Positions 6,403 to 10,185 of a stretch of 10,185 bases of DNA are shown one piece after another. The stretch covers positions 1 to 10,185 of the forward strand of contig JAGOIJ010000051.1 of assembly GCA_017995695.1 (NCBI GenBank), in the 5' to 3' direction. Below the pieces are notes generated by a model. It searched no databases, was not told where the DNA came from, and saw only the letters and a program-made list of their open reading frames with translations. Origin of the DNA: Candidatus Omnitrophota bacterium (GTDB taxonomy: Bacteria > Omnitrophota > Gorgyraeia > Gygaellales > Profunditerraquicolaceae). Both the position numbers and the translations under genes were made by a program. Positions within the stretch are counted from its first letter, which is position 1, and every line of letters starts with the position of its first letter.

Positions 6403-8865
6403 ATGAAGCAAGACCTAGTATCAATAATACTTGTTCATTGGAATTCTCATAATTTCATTGATGCATTTTTGGATTCCCTGCGTCTTCAGACATATCAAGA
6501 TACGGAACTTATCGTTTTCGACAATGGCTCAACTGATGGATCCCTCAAACGCATTATGAGCAAATGTCCAGTTGCATTAATATTGCGCAACTCTGAAAAT
6601 ATCGGTTTTGCAAAAGCAGTTAATCATGCCTTGGCGCGTTCAAGCGGAGAGTATGTTTTTGTTACGAATCCGGATATCATTATTGAGCCGGATTTCTTAA
6701 GCGAGATGGTGAATGTCTTACGGTTTAACCAAGATTGTGGTTCTGTTGCGGGGAAGATCTATAAGTTAAAGGACGGGTTGAGAACGGCCGAAGCAGATTG
6801 TTTCTCTCATTTTATGTGGCAAGACCGCCGCGCCATGCATCTGTCGCAAAAAAATCTTGATCCGTCTGCTCAAATGTACCATGAGACCCGGCTCTGTTTT
6901 GGCGCTCCTGCTTGCGCAGCAATGTATCGTCGCGCCATGCTTGAGGATATTCGTATAGGGCAGGAGGTTTTTGATGAAGATTTCTTTGCCTACTGGGAAG
7001 ATGTTGATGTTGACTGGAGGGCGCTTTTAAGAGGCTGGCAATCTGTTTATACTCCCCGTGCGGTTGGTTATCACGCTAGGGAGGGCAGTGGTTTAAAAAA
7101 GCAAAGAAAAGTTGCCGCGGGTTTCCTGGCGAATAAATTCTTGCTGCTCATAAAAAATGATTCTTTCCGTCATGTGCTGAAGGATGCTCATATCATAATA
7201 TTTTCTTCGCTTAAAGAGTGGCTGCGATACGCGATGCGCGATATCATGGTTGTGCCCCTGGCATTAGGCAAGATAGTTACGCTAACCCCGCGCATGCTTA
7301 AGAAAAGGTTTTTTATACAAAAGAATAGAAAGGTTAACCAGGATGTAATTGACGCCTGGTTTGAAAACGTAAACGCGATGATGCCGTTTCGCATTATCGT
7401 TTGGCAGCAGGTTCTTGCGCGCCTTCGCCAAATGAAAGCGGCATTCTCGACCTCGCCGCTCTATCGGGAATTTGGTTTCTGGCGGACGCTTTGCTATCTT
7501 TTCTTAAGTCTGGGTTTATTTTTTATCGTAAAGGTGCTCGTCTTGTTGTATTTGCCGACGCTTCGCATTTTCGGGTTGCTTGAGCGTGGCACCGTAGCGA
7601 AGCACAGCAGCAATGGCGTTGCGCGCGGCGCGCTGATTATGCCTGTTATCCCCGACATATCGCACCATTTTGTATATCGGGAAGTTGAAGAGATTCTCAA
7701 GAAAACAACAATCGATGTTATTGCGCTTGTAAAAGGGGAAGACCGGTATAGATGCGAAAGTCTCAATGCGCTGTTACGGCAGGTAACGTTTCTCCACCAG
7801 GTATCTGATGTGCGTTGGTTTGGGTTAACGTCATTTCTTTATTATATTATCCGTTCACCCGCTTCAGTTGTTTCACTATTAGATTATTACCGCAATAGCG
7901 CGCCAACGGACACCGAAAGGAATCCTTTTAATCTTTCATTATTCTGGGACCCCTGTAATCCCTTGCGCGGCTTTTCGTTAGCGCGGTATTTGGATAAACT
8001 GAAAATATCCTATTGTCATTGTTTCGGTTCTACAATCCCCGCGACGCAGATGCTTTTAGCGCATCGTCTTTTAGGCATTCCGTTTAGCGTCACCGCCTTT
8101 GTCGACTTCGATTTTTCATATCCTTTTAAAATGCTTGTGGAAAAATTATTCATTGCAAAGTTTTTTGTAGTGACGACCGAGTTTTGCAAGAAGAGGTTAT
8201 TAGAATATGGCAGCGCTACGTATGCTGAAAAAATTTTTATTATTCCTTGCGCTATCCCAATCAGCCAATACAGGCGTCATTATGCAATCAAGGACAACAT
8301 GCTTGTAAAGTTGTTGGGAGTAGGCCGGTTAGTTGAGAAAAAGGGGTTCAAATATCTTATTGAGGCAGTTAAAATTCTCAACGAACATCATGCTGGAAAA
8401 TTCGTTTGTACGATTGTTGGTGATGGCCCTCTTCGGGAACAACTCCAGAAGGATATTAAGGCAGGTGGTTTATCTTCGGTATTCTCGCTTGCCGGTGGCG
8501 TCACAGTTGATAGCGTCAGGGATTTTTATAGTCGAAGCGATATTCTTGTCCACCCGGGTATTGAGGCTAACGATGGCGAGCGGGATGGGATACCTAATGT
8601 CATTACCGAGGCGATGGCTATGGAGGTGCCGGTTATAGCCACTGCAGTCTCTGGAATCCCTGAGCTTATCCGCGATGGTAATGATGGCGTGTTGGTTCCG
8701 CAAAAAGATCCGGTTGCATTAGCAAATGCCATACGCAATTTGGCGGGGAATGCCAGTTTGCAAAGGACAATGGTAAAGAATGCAAAACAACGCGTTAAGG
8801 AATGCGCCGATGTTACGCAAACAGCTGAAATGCTTTTTACGCTTTTGAAGAAATATTATCCCTAA
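6403..8865 (+). CDS. Membrane-associated GT2-GT4 fusion glycosyltransferase
   Basis: This 820-residue protein joins two glycosyltransferases around a hydrophobic hinge. Residues 5-230 are a GT2 domain of the rhamnosyltransferase (WbbL-like) type: VSIILVHWNS 6-15, FDNGSTDGS 39-47, TNPDI 88-92 (DxD-like Asp91) and YWEDVDVDWR 197-206. Residues 262-290 and 361-391 are hydrophobic; the second is strongly so, interrupted by Lys377, and probably sits in or on the membrane. Residues 408-820 are GT4: the acceptor lobe begins GALIMPVIPD, and the donor lobe carries VGRLVEKKGFKYL 640-652, VGDGPL 672-677 and RDGIPNVITEAMA 727-739. The E-x7-E pair reads Asp728/Glu736, a variant I associate with a GT4 subgroup from exopolysaccharide clusters. 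This architecture differs from that of the fusion at 146-2425. No strong Shine-Dalgarno precedes ATG 6403, 20 bases after the SGNH stop. TAA 8863-8865 is three bases before the next ATG. Sugar specificity is unknown. Confidence 0.9.
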   Translation: MKQDLVSIILVHWNSHNFIDAFLDSLRLQTYQDTELIVFDNGSTDGSLKRIMSKCPVALILRNSENIGFAKAVNHALARSSGEYVFVTNPDIIIEPDFLSEMVNVLRFNQDCGSVAGKIYKLKDGLRTAEADCFSHFMWQDRRAMHLSQKNLDPSAQMYHETRLCFGAPACAAMYRRAMLEDIRIGQEVFDEDFFAYWEDVDVDWRALLRGWQSVYTPRAVGYHAREGSGLKKQRKVAAGFLANKFLLLIKNDSFRHVLKDAHIIIFSSLKEWLRYAMRDIMVVPLALGKIVTLTPRMLKKRFFIQKNRKVNQDVIDAWFENVNAMMPFRIIVWQQVLARLRQMKAAFSTSPLYREFGFWRTLCYLFLSLGLFFIVKVLVLLYLPTLRIFGLLERGTVAKHSSNGVARGALIMPVIPDISHHFVYREVEEILKKTTIDVIALVKGEDRYRCESLNALLRQVTFLHQVSDVRWFGLTSFLYYIIRSPASVVSLLDYYRNSAPTDTERNPFNLSLFWDPCNPLRGFSLARYLDKLKISYCHCFGSTIPATQMLLAHRLLGIPFSVTAFVDFDFSYPFKMLVEKLFIAKFFVVTTEFCKKRLLEYGSATYAEKIFIIPCAIPISQYRRHYAIKDNMLVKLLGVGRLVEKKGFKYLIEAVKILNEHHAGKFVCTIVGDGPLREQLQKDIKAGGLSSVFSLAGGVTVDSVRDFYSRSDILVHPGIEANDGERDGIPNVITEAMAMEVPVIATAVSGIPELIRDGNDGVLVPQKDPVALANAIRNLAGNASLQRTMVKNAKQRVKECADVTQTAEMLFTLLKKYYP

Positions 8866-8868
8866 CGC

Positions 8869-9927
8869 ATGAGACATCATAACGTCGTTTTGAATGGCGC
8901 GCTTCTTGGAAGCGCTGTGCTTGCGTTATGCTTATGTTTGGAGTTAATGCTAAGAGCGAATCCTCATTTGTATTGCCTAGGTTACAGGCCATCAAATAAT
9001 TCCAAGCTTGTGTTTGAACTTCAGCCTCGTTATCTCCTTGAGATAACGAATGCTTCAATCAACGCTCAAGGCATGCGGGGTCGTTTATTTTCTCTTGATA
9101 AGCCCGCAGGTGTATATCGTATAGCAGTGGTGGGTGATTCGATTTCTTTCGGTTGGATGGTTAACGAGCGCGATAGTTTTCCGAGGGTGCTGGAAAGAAT
9201 GCTGAATAAGCCCGGAGGAAAGAAGTTTGAGGTGATCAATTTTTCAGTCCCCGGGTATAATATTACTCAGGAACTTGAGTTGGTTAAGACAAAGGTGCTT
9301 CAATTTCATCCGGATATGGTGATACTAAGTTTCTGCGGAAATGATGACCACCTTAGCAGCTACATCCAACCGGAGATTAACTTCGTGAATTATCTTTTTC
9401 ATAAATCATATCTTATCCATTTTATTATCATGAAAATGGATTTATATTTTGTTTCCAGAAGTGGATGGTATATGCCGGTTTGGAATGCGTTCAAGAAAAA
9501 GATATTGAAGATGTACTATTGGTCAAAGTATATTTACCCTTTTCCCGGCCTTGAGGCAGTGCCGTATATTGGTAAGGATTTACCTGCCACAAGGGATCTG
9601 ACGCCCAAGCGTTACTGGCATATGTTAGGGAAGATAAATTACAAGTTGTGCTTGGGTGAGTTTTCCCGTATCCTTAACCAGAGCAGGATTGCGTTTATCT
9701 CTTGCGGTTATTTCTCCCCGTGGGCGTTGGCAATCCATGAGGATTTACCGATCAAGCACACATTCAATTTCCGCGACTACTTGACGCAGTTGAAAGTCGA
9801 GAAAAGAGATATTATACTATCTGACTTTGACCTTCATCCTAATGTTAAGGGGCATCAGTTGATGGCCCAAGGCTTATCTAGTCTTGTATCAGCGATCGCA
9901 AGTCTTGATGAGGAATACGATCATTAA
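8869..9927 (+). CDS. SGNH/GDSL hydrolase-fold protein with N-terminal membrane anchor
   Basis: This 352-residue protein has one N-terminal hydrophobic segment (residues 7-28) that looks like a signal anchor, followed by an SGNH domain probably facing the periplasm or exterior. Motifs: block I VVGDSISFG at 87-95 with nucleophile Ser91, block II NFSVPGYN at 124-131 with Gly129, block III CGNDD with Asn158, and block V DLHPNVKGH with Asp321 and His323, so the catalytic set looks complete. The middle (170-235) is aromatic-rich and lysine-rich, perhaps a substrate or membrane-facing insert. Such proteins recur in polysaccharide loci as putative O-acetyl esterases or acyltransferases; that role is inferred from context. 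It begins three bases after the preceding glycosyltransferase stop, so co-transcription is near certain. It differs from the SGNH protein at 5084-6382 in anchor number, length and catalytic acid, so the two are not recent duplicates. Confidence 0.85.
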   Translation: MRHHNVVLNGALLGSAVLALCLCLELMLRANPHLYCLGYRPSNNSKLVFELQPRYLLEITNASINAQGMRGRLFSLDKPAGVYRIAVVGDSISFGWMVNERDSFPRVLERMLNKPGGKKFEVINFSVPGYNITQELELVKTKVLQFHPDMVILSFCGNDDHLSSYIQPEINFVNYLFHKSYLIHFIIMKMDLYFVSRSGWYMPVWNAFKKKILKMYYWSKYIYPFPGLEAVPYIGKDLPATRDLTPKRYWHMLGKINYKLCLGEFSRILNQSRIAFISCGYFSPWALAIHEDLPIKHTFNFRDYLTQLKVEKRDIILSDFDLHPNVKGHQLMAQGLSSLVSAIASLDEEYDH

Positions 9928-9969
9928 AAGTGATATGTATGATTTTGTGAGAAGCTTAATATTCTATTT

Positions 9970-10185
9970 ATGACTCAAATACAAAAACCAAAAGTAAGCG
10001 TATGTTTGCCCGTGTATAATGGCGCACGATTTATCCAAACTGCTATTGATTCTGTGCTTCAACAGACATACGATGATTTTGAACTTATTATAGTTGATGA
10101 TGCCTCCAATGATGCTACGGTCGGTTTAATCAGGGCTTACCGTGATCCGCGCGTCAGATTATTCATTAATGAAAAATGCTTCGGT
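9970..10185 (+). CDS. Family 2 glycosyltransferase, N-terminal part (runs off the window)
   Basis: From ATG 9970 the frame stays open to the window edge, giving 72 residues with a typical GT2 beginning. KVSVCLPVYNGARFI (residues 8-22) is the first strand and nucleotide-binding loop, SVLQQTYDDFELIIVDDAS (28-46) holds the conserved Asp pair, and NDAT follows. The sequence ends before the DxD-like metal site, so catalysis cannot be judged. The gene lies 42 bases after the SGNH stop on the same strand. That gap has GAGAAG at 9949-9954, which is rather far from the ATG (15 bases), and no terminator-like hairpin with a T run, so it probably continues the rightward operon. The linkage made is unknown. 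This is a stand-alone GT2 start without an N-terminal coil, unlike the fusion at 146-2425. Confidence 0.85.
   Translation, partial: MTQIQKPKVSVCLPVYNGARFIQTAIDSVLQQTYDDFELIIVDDASNDATVGLIRAYRDPRVRLFINEKCFG

Noticed and set aside
9917..9938. A possible terminator hairpin after the second SGNH gene (ATCATT/AGTGAT).
   Set aside because: The stem is six pairs including one G-U, has little GC and is not followed by a T run. The downstream GT2 probably stays in the operon.

Overview
This window comes from a bacterial surface-polysaccharide (capsule, O-antigen or exopolysaccharide) biosynthesis locus. Three genes encode glycosyltransferases: two large GT2-GT4 fusions and one partial GT2. Two genes encode membrane-anchored SGNH/GDSL hydrolase-fold proteins of the kind that often add or remove acyl groups on glycans. 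A two-gene, opposite-strand cassette encodes a bifunctional ATP sulfurylase/APS kinase (PAPS synthase) and a small alkaline-phosphatase-superfamily enzyme. Coding density is very high, there are no RNA genes, IS elements or CRISPR arrays, and no gene-free stretch is longer than about 130 bases. The taxon cannot be fixed from sequence alone. A mid-40s GC content, TTG start candidates, weak Shine-Dalgarno signals and long multidomain glycosyltransferases would suit an uncultivated Gram-negative-type lineage such as Omnitrophota, but that is a guess.

Layout. Bases 1-83 hold the 3' end of an unrecognised plus-strand gene. Bases 146-2425 (+) encode a soluble GT2-GT4 fusion with a coiled-coil-like N terminus. 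It converges, with a two-base gap, on a minus-strand operon read from about 4955 down to 2428: the AlkP-superfamily enzyme first, then the PAPS synthase, with two bases between stop and start. At about 4956-5083 lies a divergent regulatory region with a consensus extended -10 promoter (TGnTATAAT) facing right. It probably drives a tight plus-strand operon: SGNH protein 1 (5084-6382), a membrane-associated GT2-GT4 fusion (6403-8865), SGNH protein 2 (8869-9927) and a GT2 running off the end (9970-10185).

How they may work together. The glycosyltransferases would assemble sugar repeats on the cytoplasmic face, and the SGNH proteins would modify the glycan at or outside the membrane. The PAPS synthase would supply activated sulfate for a sulfotransferase not seen here. 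The AlkP-like enzyme has a Thr where sulfatases carry the formylglycine Cys and has no signal peptide. It is therefore more likely a cytosolic phosphatase, phosphodiesterase or phosphotransferase than a sulfatase, and a role in PAP/APS/PAPS turnover is an attractive but unproven idea. The minus-strand pair looks more GC-rich than its neighbours in sampled lines, consistent with a separately acquired sulfation module.
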